64,000 bases of DNA from NCBI GenBank assembly GCA_963696665.1, contig CAVOLE010000044.1, positions 114,831-178,830 of the forward strand, read 5' to 3'. The stretch comes from Roseiarcus sp963696665. GTDB taxonomy: Bacteria > Pseudomonadota > Alphaproteobacteria > Rhizobiales > Beijerinckiaceae. Below are positions 31,477 to 39,453 of the stretch, in pieces; the first letter of the stretch is position 1; the number at the start of each line of letters is the position of its first letter. The notes under the pieces were generated by a model that did not search any database, was not told where the DNA came from, and saw nothing but the letters and a program-made list of their open reading frames with translations. The position numbers and the translations under genes were made by a program.

Positions 31477-32202
31477 ATGGACCGTCCGATTGTGGCTGAT
31501 TGAGTTCGCGTTGGTCAAAATACAACGAGCTTAACTGGTTTCGACGTGAAGCGGACATTGAAGATCGCCGTACTGAATGTCGCAGTTGGCGGGAAGCGCG
31601 CCTACACACTCGCTTCAGGAAGGGCCGGAGTCCGCGCCATAGCCGCCCTTCCATTGCGAGCCCGAAATAACCCTCACCCCCCGCAGCTGACGTGTCAGCG
31701 CCGTCTCGACGGCCGCCCTCGACGCCGAACGGTCATACGAGAAGCCGGCGGGACGACGTCAGAGCTTCGGATCGCGGATCCGCAGGCGAGTTCGGCGAGG
31801 GCCGCTCACTACGTATATCTGACGCCCAATGCGCCTTGCCTCTTGCCAGTCGTGTCGACCAGGATGTCGATGCGCTCGCGCGCGGTGAGCTTTGCCTTGG
31901 CGTGCTGCGCCGCGATGCGCTCCTTGCCGCCGCCTACTCGGGCGCGTTCGCGCGGGCATCGACGCGGGGCGAGGATATAATCCCGGCTCCGGAGCTATGG
32001 TCGAGGAGCCGCATAGCACGCTGCGCCCTCAGGCAGGAACTAACGCAGCCCAAGGGTGGCGCGTCCTTTCAATGACCGGTGGGTTCGGACGGTCTAATTG
32101 GACGTGCGGGAATTCGCGCAGGCGCGGGCGGGCACGCGCTCCTTAAAGACTGCCACGCCTTAGGCGGTTCGATCATGCTCTCGCGACGCAAGGCGCCAGG
32201 AT
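31477..32202. other. Gene-poor stretch with one carboxylase relic
   Basis: Over 700 bases between the MarR and cyclase genes. Apart from the carboxylase fragment at 31854-31952, I find no supportable gene: the open frames are short, overlap in antisense and have arginine-rich shadow compositions. No RNA hairpin or repeat stands out. Confidence 0.5.
31854..31952 (-). pseudogene. Propionyl-/acyl-CoA carboxylase beta subunit, N-terminal fragment
   Basis: The minus strand reads RARVGGGKERIAAQHAKAKL followed by TARERIDILVD, the highly conserved start of biotin-dependent acyl-CoA carboxylase beta subunits (PccB: GGG--RIDAQH-KGKLTARERI--LLD). Similarity stops after about 33 codons, and the rest of the roughly 510-aa protein is absent. 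It is a small relic. Confidence 0.65.
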
Positions 32203-33021
32203 TCACACCCTCCATTCCAACCGAAACAAGGGCGTCTTTTCGGCGAAGCCCTTTAGCCGGCGCTCGCCGAGGCGCACGAAGCGCGCGGCATCCTCCTCAC
32301 ACAGCTCGCGAACGCGCCCGGAAACGACGATTTCGTTGGCCTTCGCTTTGCTGCAGAGCCGGCGCGCAAGCTGTACGGTTGCGCCGAACAGGTCATTGTG
32401 GTCCTCAACCGGTTCGCCTGCATGGACGCCAATCCGCACGCTCAGGCTCTCGGCCGCCTCCGCGTTGTAGGCAGCAAAGCGCCGCTGGATGTCCGCGACG
32501 GCCCGGACGGCGTTCGGCGCATTGTCGAACGACGCCATGATGCCGTCCCCGGTATGCTTGATCTCGCGGCCGCCGTGCGCCTGGAGTTCACGCCTGACCA
32601 ACGAATCGTGCACCCGCACCAGTTCGAGCGCGGCGGCATCGCCAAGGCGCGCCGTCATCTCGGTCGAACCAACGATGTCGGTGAACATGACGGCGCGCAG
32701 GCCGGCCTCGATGGTCGGCGCGCCGGCCCCGGGAGCCGCGCGCGGATCGCCGATGCGCCCGAGAAACGCTTCAACCGCGGCCAGATCGACGGGAATGATG
32801 GCGTTGGCAATTAGGCCGTGCGCCTCGCGATGGACGCGCTCCGCGGCGGCGGCGTCCGGCGCACGGACAAGGCAGAAGCCGGAGCCCTTCTGCTCATCAA
32901 ACCAATAGGCCATATATTTCACGCCGTACCGGTCCTGTACGTCGACGTCCCTGCGATGCGCCTCGGCGACCTGCTCCGCTGTCGCACCGCGCAAGTCGTG
33001 GCGGTCCATGAAAATTGGCAT
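32203..33021 (-). CDS. DUF4242 - class III nucleotide cyclase fusion
   Basis: 272-aa cytoplasmic protein. Residues 1-92 (PIFMDRHDLRGATAEQVAEA, then YMAYWFDEQKGSGFCLV) form a DUF4242 domain, some members of which bind nickel. From about residue 105 a class III adenylate/guanylate cyclase domain follows: metal Asp residues in FTDIVGST and KHTGDGIMASF, and NDLFGATVQLARRL, where the transition-state Asn is replaced by Gln. The usual Lys is present just before the second Asp. It probably makes cAMP in response to a ligand or metal bound by DUF4242. It stands alone, 29 bases downstream of the BBE-type flavoprotein gene, possibly co-transcribed. Confidence 0.82.
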   Translation of the reverse strand: MPIFMDRHDLRGATAEQVAEAHRRDVDVQDRYGVKYMAYWFDEQKGSGFCLVRAPDAAAAERVHREAHGLIANAIIPVDLAAVEAFLGRIGDPRAAPGAGAPTIEAGLRAVMFTDIVGSTEMTARLGDAAALELVRVHDSLVRRELQAHGGREIKHTGDGIMASFDNAPNAVRAVADIQRRFAAYNAEAAESLSVRIGVHAGEPVEDHNDLFGATVQLARRLCSKAKANEIVVSGRVRELCEEDAARFVRLGERRLKGFAEKTPLFRLEWRV

Positions 33022-33050
33022 GCGATTCTTCCGGTCTGTCCTCCGTTCGC

Positions 33051-34433
33051 TCAGGCCGCAGGTCGGATGTTTAGGTTGACGCGAAACAAGTTGGTCGGAT
33101 CGTATTTTTTCTTCAACGTCGCGAGCCGATCGTAGTTGCCGCCATAAGCCGCCCTAACCCGCGCGTCGCCCTCGTCGTCCATCATGAAGTTCGCATAAGC
33201 GCCGGGCAGATTGTACGGATGGACGGCCGCCCAGTAGTCCTGCGCCCATTGCTTGAGCGCTGGCGCCTTGGCGGGTTCGGGATCGACCCCGAAGATCACG
33301 AGCGACCAGGCGGCGTCTCGGTAGCCCCAAGCGGCCGCGTCCTCCTTCTGCCGATGGACCGCGCCATCCACAGGATAGAGATGCACCCCGGACAGCACGC
33401 TGGGAAGCTTAGCCGCGTGGGCGACATGCGCGTCGATAGCCGCGTCCGGAAGCTCCTTCACGAAGTCGCCCTTCCAGTACCATTGCAGGCCCTTGGGCAG
33501 CAACGGGTCGAACAGTGTCTGGACCGTCGTGTAGGGCATCGGCTGCGCCCAATCGATAATCGGCTTCGGCAGTGCTGCACGAATCGCGTTGACGGCCTTC
33601 TCGCCTTCGGCTGCAGGTCCGTTGTAGCAGAGCACCAGCACGCACATCTTCTTCGCCCAATGCTCCTTTGGAAATGGATCGCCGGGCGGGACGACCTGCA
33701 GCCCGAGGAACATTCCGAATTCATCCGGAGCATTTGGCTGGAATTGCCGGAACCATTTCATCACCACGGGCGCGTCGGCGAGTTCGAATACGATCGGTCC
33801 GCCATAAACGATGTTCGCCGGATGGGTGCGGAACAGGAAGCTGGTCACGACACCGAAGTTTCCGCCACCCCCGCGCAGAGCCCAGAGCAGATCCGCATTG
33901 TCCGTTTCGGAGGCGGTGACAAAACTGCCGTCCGCCAACACCACATCGGCCTCGAGCAGATTGTCCACTGCGAGGCCATACTGGCGACTGAGGTAACCGT
34001 GACCGCCGCTGAGCGTGAGACCGGCAACACCAGTTGTCGAAATTATCCCGAAGGGCACAGCCTGTCCGAACACCTGCGTCGCGTGGTCTACGTCGCCGGT
34101 GGTGCAGCCCGGGCCTACTCTAACCGTCTTGTTCTTGGGGTCGACCCTCACGCCTTTCATTGTCGACAGATCGATGACCAAACCATCGTTGACGCTGCCT
34201 AGACCGGGGCCGTTGTGGCCACCACCGCGAATGGCGATGGGGAGCTTGTTCTCCCGGCCGATATTCACTGCGGCGATGACATCGGCTACATCGGCGCATC
34301 GAGCGATGACAAGCGGCTGCTTGTCGATCATGGCGTTGTAGAGTTTGCGCGCCTCTTCGTAATCTGAATGGCTGCGTCCGATAACCGGGCCGCGCAGTCC
34401 ATGCGCGAACGTCGCAATTGCCTCCTTGTTCAT
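33051..34433 (-). CDS. FAD-linked oxidoreductase, berberine-bridge-enzyme type
   Basis: 460-aa flavoprotein with an FAD_binding_4 domain: LPIAIRGGGHNGPGLGSVND (about residues 65-84, His of RGGGHN is the usual 8-alpha-histidyl FAD attachment) and GGHGYLSRQYGLAVDN, where relatives with a second Cys-FAD bond differ. The C-terminal 45 residues form the BBE domain (NLPGAYANFMMDD, YDRLATLKKKYDPTNLFRVN). No signal peptide is seen. BBE-type oxidases act on alcohols, sugars or alkaloids using oxygen. ATG 34433 follows AGGGGAGGATT. It lies upstream of the cyclase gene. The substrate is unknown. Confidence 0.88.
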   Translation of the reverse strand: MNKEAIATFAHGLRGPVIGRSHSDYEEARKLYNAMIDKQPLVIARCADVADVIAAVNIGRENKLPIAIRGGGHNGPGLGSVNDGLVIDLSTMKGVRVDPKNKTVRVGPGCTTGDVDHATQVFGQAVPFGIISTTGVAGLTLSGGHGYLSRQYGLAVDNLLEADVVLADGSFVTASETDNADLLWALRGGGGNFGVVTSFLFRTHPANIVYGGPIVFELADAPVVMKWFRQFQPNAPDEFGMFLGLQVVPPGDPFPKEHWAKKMCVLVLCYNGPAAEGEKAVNAIRAALPKPIIDWAQPMPYTTVQTLFDPLLPKGLQWYWKGDFVKELPDAAIDAHVAHAAKLPSVLSGVHLYPVDGAVHRQKEDAAAWGYRDAAWSLVIFGVDPEPAKAPALKQWAQDYWAAVHPYNLPGAYANFMMDDEGDARVRAAYGGNYDRLATLKKKYDPTNLFRVNLNIRPAA

Positions 34434-35124
34434 GCGGCAATCCTCCCCTGAACAAATCTTGTCCGGCTATTATTTTTGCATCGACCGCGCTGCAATTCGC
34501 ACACAATGCATAGGCGGCTAGGTCCGCGTTACGCCGCATTGCCACTGACGCAGACCTGGACGCTTCCTGACGGGATACGTCGAAGAGCGCAAGTCGACGG
34601 CGCTGCGAAACGGTCTCCGCACAGGCTGGCCGAGGCGGCGGCCTGAAGCGTTTCCGACCCTTGGAGCCCTACGAGACGCTGGCATGCTTAAGTAGCCCAG
34701 CCAGCTTGGCAATACGCAGAACTACCTAGCGTTTGACTGTCCAGGCGTTTAGCAGCGAACTACAACAGATACCGTGTCTGGGGGCCCTCTATTTCCTGTC
34801 ACATTCCGTAGGACCATTTTGTTCGATGCGCCGTTGCAAGCTTTCGCCCGACTGTTCTCCAGATATCGGCGGATTGTCCAAGTCTGCGGCCCGTTCGCCG
34901 TTCCATCGGGGAACCGGACGTTCTGGGCGCATCCTGCCTACCGCGCCTACGGCAGCTTTCTGGCGCGCTCCACCTTTACTGGGTCCAACTCGGGAACCGT
35001 GCTTCGGGTCGACTTGACCGGTTCGCCGCACCGTCTGGCTATGACCGCTATTTGCGCATTGCGGTCGCCGCGCAAGCTCGGATTGGGCTTAACCCTAGAG
35101 GACACGACGAGCGGAAGCGGAGGA
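34434..35124. other. Gene-free stretch between flavoprotein gene and ssrA
   Basis: About 690 bases without a recognisable gene on either strand. Open frames of up to 138 codons run through it but have no ribosome site, no domain and cross the tmRNA gene. It presumably contains the flavoprotein promoter near 34440-34520 and the 3-prime flank of ssrA. I see nothing else. Confidence 0.5.
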
Positions 35125-35435
35125 AAGTGGAGGCTTCTGTTGCCAGGCGCCTCCGGACCCCGCCTAGAAGTGCAAACCCCTAGGACTTGATTCCCAGTAC
35201 CAGCGCTGCATTACGCAGCGAGGGCCACCGGAGCATAGTTGTCATTCGCAACTATAGGTTTGACCCGATAACGGCGGTATCATGCCGAGCGAAAGATCAC
35301 CCTTTGGGTCCCCCGTCGAACCTATTTCGCCCCCGCCGAAACCCGCCTGTTAAAGCGGGCTTGGGTGGAGGCGCCGGGTACCGCCCCCGGGTCCGAAAGA
35401 CTTATTCCGATGCCCATTTATCGCCATAGCCGCCC
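35125..35435 (-). ncRNA. ssrA: Transfer-messenger RNA, circularly permuted (alphaproteobacterial type)
   Basis: tmRNA rescues stalled ribosomes. On the minus strand the acceptor part comes first (from about 35435, GGCTATGGCGATAAATGGGC to the T-arm and CGCCTCCACC at about 35364), then a spacer hairpin (CCCGC/GCGGG), then the coding part starting GGGGGCGAAATAGGTTCGAC at 35334, whose GGTTCGACGGG is the universal tmRNA 5-prime hallmark. The tag frame runs 35249-35211: GCG AAT GAC AAC TAT... gives A-N-D-N-Y-A-P-V-A-L-A-A, then TAA. The hairpin GGAGGC/GCCTCC closes the 3-prime end. Order acceptor-then-coding is the permuted arrangement, so the mature RNA has two pieces. Ends are approximate. Confidence 0.93.
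35211..35249 (-). other. tmRNA proteolysis-tag reading frame
   Basis: Twelve codons plus TAA encode ANDNYAPVALAA, ending in the LAA degron recognised by ClpXP and similar proteases; the resume codon is GCG at 35249-35247. The ANDNYAP start is characteristic of Rhizobiales tags. It is part of ssrA, not a separate gene. Confidence 0.92.
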
Positions 35436-35556
35436 TTGCGAGCAGCGTCTGGAATATAGGGCCTAAAGGCCGGTCTGGGAAGGGGCGGAGCGCGACGCAA
35501 AACCGTCATGGTTCTCGGACATGCTCGGAAGCCTTGGCGAACCAGGGGAGGCGCGC

Positions 35557-36069
35557 GTGGCGACAAAGGCAGATTTTACCCCGGACGAATGGAAGCTCAT
35601 TCTGCAAAGTCCGCTCATCGCGGGAGTCGCCGTTTCCGCCGCCGACCCAAGCGGCCTCATCGGAATGATGAGGGAGAGCATGGCGAGCGCGCGGGCCCTC
35701 ATCCAGGCCACGACCGATCCGAATGCGGATGCGCTCGTCAAGGTGGTCGCCGGCGAGTTTGAGACGTCGGAAGGGCGCGGGCTCGCTCAGGACGGGGTGA
35801 AGACGGCGATTGCCGGCGCCAAAACCCCGGCCGAAATCGTCACCAAGGCTCTCGACGCCTTGAAGTCAGCGTCCGCCGTGCTCGACGCGAAAGGCGGTGC
35901 GGACGCCGCGCCGTTCAAGACCTGGCTCGCGGGCGTCGCCAAGTCCGTCGCCGAGGCCGCGCCGGAAGGCGGCTTCCTTGGCTTCGGCGGGACCCAGGTG
36001 AGCGAAACGGAAAAGGCCACGGTCGCCCATATCGCCGAGGCGCTTGGCGTCCCTGCGCCGGCGGTGTAG
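35557..36069 (+). CDS. Conserved hypothetical protein
   Basis: 170-aa soluble, alanine-rich helical protein without signal peptide or membrane segment. VATKADFTPDEWKLILQSPL opens it, then PSGLIGMMRES; later DALKSASAVLDAKGG and GGFLGFGGTQVSETEKATVA. I choose GTG 35557 because AGGGGAGG lies 5 bases upstream; an ATG at 35521 has no ribosome site. Similar unnamed proteins appear in Rhizobiales, but I cannot assign a function. It is followed 95 bases later by another small plus-strand gene, possibly co-transcribed. Confidence 0.75.
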   Translation: MATKADFTPDEWKLILQSPLIAGVAVSAADPSGLIGMMRESMASARALIQATTDPNADALVKVVAGEFETSEGRGLAQDGVKTAIAGAKTPAEIVTKALDALKSASAVLDAKGGADAAPFKTWLAGVAKSVAEAAPEGGFLGFGGTQVSETEKATVAHIAEALGVPAPAV

Positions 36070-36164
36070 GCCGCTTTAGGCGTTTGCCGAAGGGCGACCC
36101 GGCTCGGAACCTCTTCCGAGCTTCCGCGCTTTATCAAGAGCGCCTTTCACCAGGAGGTCGAAAC

Positions 36165-36377
36165 ATGGCGGGACCAGACCGTGACAAGCCAGCTGGCGAG
36201 GACTTTTCCAAATCGCTGAAGCAATTGGAGGAAGAGTCGAACGAGCTCAAGGCGAGGATCGAGCAGGAAAGACGATCCCTCAATATGCCCATCAACTCTG
36301 AGCTTGGCGATCCCAAATGGGAAGAGAAAGCCAAGGACGGACGCTTCGATCGGCCCGAGGGCGAGGACGAAGAATAG
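36165..36377 (+). CDS. Small coiled-coil protein
   Basis: 70-aa acidic, highly charged protein. SLKQLEEESNELKARIEQER (about residues 17-36) is a heptad-rich coiled coil; the C-terminus is DGRFDRPEGEDEE. AGGAGGTCG sits 6 bases before ATG 36165. It follows the hypothetical gene at 35557 in the same direction and precedes the IS3 element. Its function is unknown; a dimerising adaptor is only a guess. Confidence 0.65.
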   Translation: MAGPDRDKPAGEDFSKSLKQLEEESNELKARIEQERRSLNMPINSELGDPKWEEKAKDGRFDRPEGEDEE

Positions 36378-36602
36378 GCCGCGCGAGGCGCGGGTTCGGG
36401 AGGATTTTTGAACAAAGTCTTCCGGAAAGCCGAAGTCGCGAGTAGAATGGCTCTCGGATGAATGGGGCTATCCACCATCGCCAATGAGCCGCAGCGCGCC
36501 TGCCATGACCAAAGCGCATATCGCCTGGCCGGGGCAGGCCGGTAACAGAAAAGTTTATTTTTTTGGCAACTCCCAAGCCGGAGCTGTTTTCTGAGTCGGA
36601 TT

Positions 36603-38010
36603 TGGACTGCACCCCGTCGCTGGTACGCGGCTAATTGGGTGACAGGGCTCCGTCCTGGTTTGTGTGGCTCTGACCTTCCCGGTGGAATTCGGCTTCGAAC
36701 TCGGCTGAAGGTTTGTAGCCGAGCGCGGAGTGCAGGCGCTTGGCGTTGTAGATGGTTTCGATGAAGGCGCCGATGCGGCGACGGCGTCGTCGATCTCGGC
36801 GTAGGTTCTGGCATTGACCTCTCTTGCTTGAGCGTCTTCATGAAGCTCTCCGCCTTGGCGTTGTCGTAAGGATTGGCCGGCCGGCTCATGCTGACGGCGA
36901 TCTTGTGCGCATTCAACCGCGTGAGATAGACGCCCGAGGCGTATTGGGCGCCTCTGACTATCGGAGTGGTGGATGAGGCTCATGGGCGCGGGGGCGCGCA
37001 GGCCAAGCGCCATGTCGAGGGCCTCGATCGCCAGGCTCGCTTCGAGATGATCGGCGAGCGCCCACCCAACGAGCCTGCGCGAGAAGGCGTCGAGGACGAC
37101 CGCGAGATAGACGAAGTCCTCGGCCAGACGCACATAGGTGATGTCGGCCACCCAGATCTGATCGAGGCCGGTGGGCTTGAGGCCGCGCGTCAGGTTGGGA
37201 GCGATCTCGAACGCATGCCGGCTCATCGTCGTTTGCGGAACGAACGGGCGCCGCCTTAGAGCAAGCAAATTGTCTTCGCGCGCCAGGCGCAGCACCCGCT
37301 TCATGTCGACGATCAAGCCCTGACGCCGGAACTCATGAGCGATGCGGCGATAGCCATAATGGCGATTGGAAAGCGCAAGGCGCTGGATGAGGTCGCGCAG
37401 ATCGGCGTCGTCGCGTTTCGAAGCCTTGGGCGCGAGACGTCGGTAGTAGCCGGCGCGCGACACGCGCCCAAGGCGCATAGACGCTGAACGTCGGCGTCCT
37501 TCTCGGAAAAGCCCTGCGGTTCGGCGGTCAAGCCTTGGATGATCGCGTAGAGGCGGGCGCGCCGCCGTCCCGGCTCGTCGCGTCCCACAGCCGCAAGGCT
37601 TCGCGAAAAAAATGAAGGTCCGCCTGTTGGCGGCCAAGAATCCGCTCGAGTTCGGCGATCCGCGCCTTGGCCTCGGCGAGTTCATTCGCGCCGCCTGCGG
37701 CGGAGGGGCCGGCGTCCGCGGACGCAGGCTCCGGCGGCGCAGGCGGCGGTCGCCACCCGACCTTGCGCCCACGCTTGCGGTTGAGCCCAGCCGGCCCATG
37801 CCTCCGATAGGCCTTCAGCCAATCGTAAAGCAGCTTGCGCGCCACTCTCGATTCGCGCGCCACGCTGGCCGCACCTCGCCCCCCTCGACCCGTTTGACGA
37901 GGGCGACCTTGAACTCAGTGGAAAAACACCTTGGCGATGCCTCCGACATGCTTCCCCTCTCGGAAGCCATGTCACCCTTTATCGATGTCTCGCTCTCGGG
38001 GTCCAGTCCA
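36603..38010 (-). mobile_element. IS3-family insertion sequence, copy 1 (complete ends, decayed genes)
   Basis: About 1.4 kb bounded by inverted ends TGGACTGCACCCCG (36603 inward) and TGGACTGGACCCCG (reverse strand from 38010). The right boundary is confirmed by comparison with copy 2, where identity begins at the same TGGACTGGAC. It contains orfA/orfB-type frames on the minus strand. No target-site duplication is visible: the flanks GGATT and CTACT differ. The element abuts the AGE-family pseudogene at 38011. Confidence 0.82.
36631..37949 (-). pseudogene. IS3 transposase OrfAB, multiply frameshifted
   Basis: OrfA starts at ATG 37949 after AGAGGGGAAGC (MSEASPRCFSTEFKVALVKR, HTH_Tnp_1), with a frameshift after VEGGEV, then a leucine-zipper segment ELAEAKARIAELERILGRQQ. 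OrfB shows the rve integrase core: IWVADITYVRLAEDFVYL (first Asp), VLDAFSRRLVGWAL, SLIHHSD (second Asp) and NPYDNAKAESFMKTLKQE (Glu). At least four breaks interrupt the frames (after VEGGEV, near VSRAGYY, after HHSD, after KTLKQE, and near DDAVAA). None of these is at a GANTC site, so they look like true decay. Programmed frameshifting between OrfA and OrfB is normal and not counted. Confidence 0.8.
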
Positions 38011-38894
38011 CTACTGTCACGCTTTTGTTCTCTTGGCCGCGTCAAGCGCCAAGGCCGCGGGGCACCCCGATGCCGATCGACTGATCACTGATATCTTAAC
38101 AGTTTTAAAGGAGCGCTTCTGGGAAGAGCAATACGGCGTTGTTGCGGAAGAATTCAGCCGCGATTGGCAGCCCTTCGATTCTTATCGCGGCCAGAGCTCC
38201 AATATGCATCTGACTGAGTCGTTGATGGCCGCATTCGAAGCAACAAACGATTTGACGTCTCTGCGCATGGCGGAACGAATTGCCGACCTGATAATCGGCC
38301 GTCACGCTGCAAACGGTTAGCGGCTTCCTGAACATTTTACCAATACGTGGAGCGTAGATCGGTCTTGCGCCGGCAACCCAATGCTTCGACCGTATGGCGC
38401 CACCCCTGGGCATTCGCTGGAATGGTCTCGCCTGTTGCTCCAATTGTGGGAGCTCGGCAGTCGCAAGCTTAGTTGGCTGCCTCAATGTTCAAAAGCACTC
38501 TTCGGTCAAGCGGTGCTGGATGCATGGACAAACGCAGTGGTGGATTTTTCTATACGCTAGACTGGGACGCAGGCCGCTAATCCGCGATCGCTATTGGTGG
38601 CCCTGCTGCGGAGGCGTCGCGGCTAGCGCATTCCTAAACGCAATCGACGGCGACACCACTTACGAGGAGTAGTATCGTCGAATTTGGAATTTCATAACCG
38701 TACGATTTATCGATCGTGAGGACGGAGGTTGGCGAGCACAAATTGAGGACTCAATGCGTCCAAATTCAGCACCATTCTTTGGTAAATTTGATATCAACCA
38801 CGCTCTGCAAGCTTGTCTAATTCCAATTCTACCAGCAACTGGTGGTATCGCGCGAGGTTTGCTTGAAATGCAACCGAGTCACAGACCGCAATAG
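38011..38894 (+). pseudogene. AGE-family (N-acylglucosamine 2-epimerase-like) sugar isomerase, 5-prime end lost
   Basis: Starting exactly at the IS3 end, the plus strand reads YCHAFVLLAASSAKAAGHPD, then DSYRGQSSNMHLTESLMAAF, LRPYGATPGHSLEWSRLLLQ, FYTLDWDAGR, DRYWWPCCG, YRRIWNFITVRFIDREDGGW, and HALQACLIPILPATGG to a stop at 38892-38894. These follow the order of the alpha6/alpha6-barrel AGE family, including conserved His and RGQ residues. There are several frameshifts and at least two in-frame stops (after the HAANG and TTYEE blocks). About the first 120 residues are missing at the IS junction. AGE enzymes interconvert mannose/glucose-type sugars; this one is dead. Confidence 0.8.
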
Positions 38895-39209
38895 CGCAAA
38901 TGAGCCTGGTTTAAAATCGTGCCAATATGGACGATCCGACCCTCGCAACTCCTTGTAAGAACCCAGGAACTCCAATCTCCCGTGCGAACGATCGGCCGCA
39001 GTGTGCATCAAGATCGAGCTGTTGTTAAGGGCTCGAGCTGTTGTTAACTATTGCATTCATGATCTCATATATATCTCTACTATAGGAGTCGCTGCTATCA
39101 ATGAAACTGCTTCGAATGGACGCCTTGCAAGGTGTGTCTCGCATGGACGCATGCTGGCGCCGCCGCCTCGAACATGCTTTAACGCGAGCGCCTCCAAGGA
39201 GCGCCGTCG
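38895..39209. other. Gene-free stretch before the zinc-finger gene
   Basis: 315 bases without a supportable gene. It contains a small direct repeat, TCGAGCTGTTGTTAA at 39014-39028 and 39033-39047, and an AT-rich TCATATATATCTCTACTATA segment (39062-39081) that could be the promoter of the following genes. Nothing else is seen. Confidence 0.45.
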
Positions 39210-39450
39210 ATGGTGGACAGCTTAATTCCGCACTTTCGCAATGATCTTGGCGCCCCCTCGATCAAGGTTCGCGTGAAAGAGTTTATGTGCACCGGCGCGA
39301 GCCCGCCATTTGATCATCCCCACATTTTCATCGACATGGGCTCGGACAGCGAGGCGATCTGCTCTTATTGTTCGAACTCGCTTCGTCTACGATAGCAATC
39401 TCGATGCGCCCTGCTCGCCGGCAGAGTGTGAATTGCGTGACGTTGCTTGA
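39210..39450 (+). CDS. Zinc-finger protein, zf-CHCC type (one-base frameshift)
   Basis: Small protein of about 79 aa after correction, similar to the NDUFS6-like zf-CHCC domain. VRVKEFMCTGASPPFDHPHI, then FIDMGSDSEAICSYCST, gives the C-x(n)-H-x(n)-C-x2-C ligands. The frame breaks at 39374-39379 (GAACTC); dropping one A gives YCSTRFVYDSNLDAP and a second cysteine cluster before TGA 39448-39450. AAGGAG precedes the ATG by 8 bases. The gene ends 3 bases before the FAD monooxygenase start, so the two are co-transcribed, a common alphaproteobacterial pairing. The frameshift is likely a sequencing error. Confidence 0.78.
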
Positions 39451-39453
39451 CCG

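Noticed and set aside
34774..35190. 138-codon plus-strand open frame
   Set aside because: It crosses the 3-prime part of the minus-strand tmRNA gene, lacks a ribosome site and shows no recognisable protein pattern.
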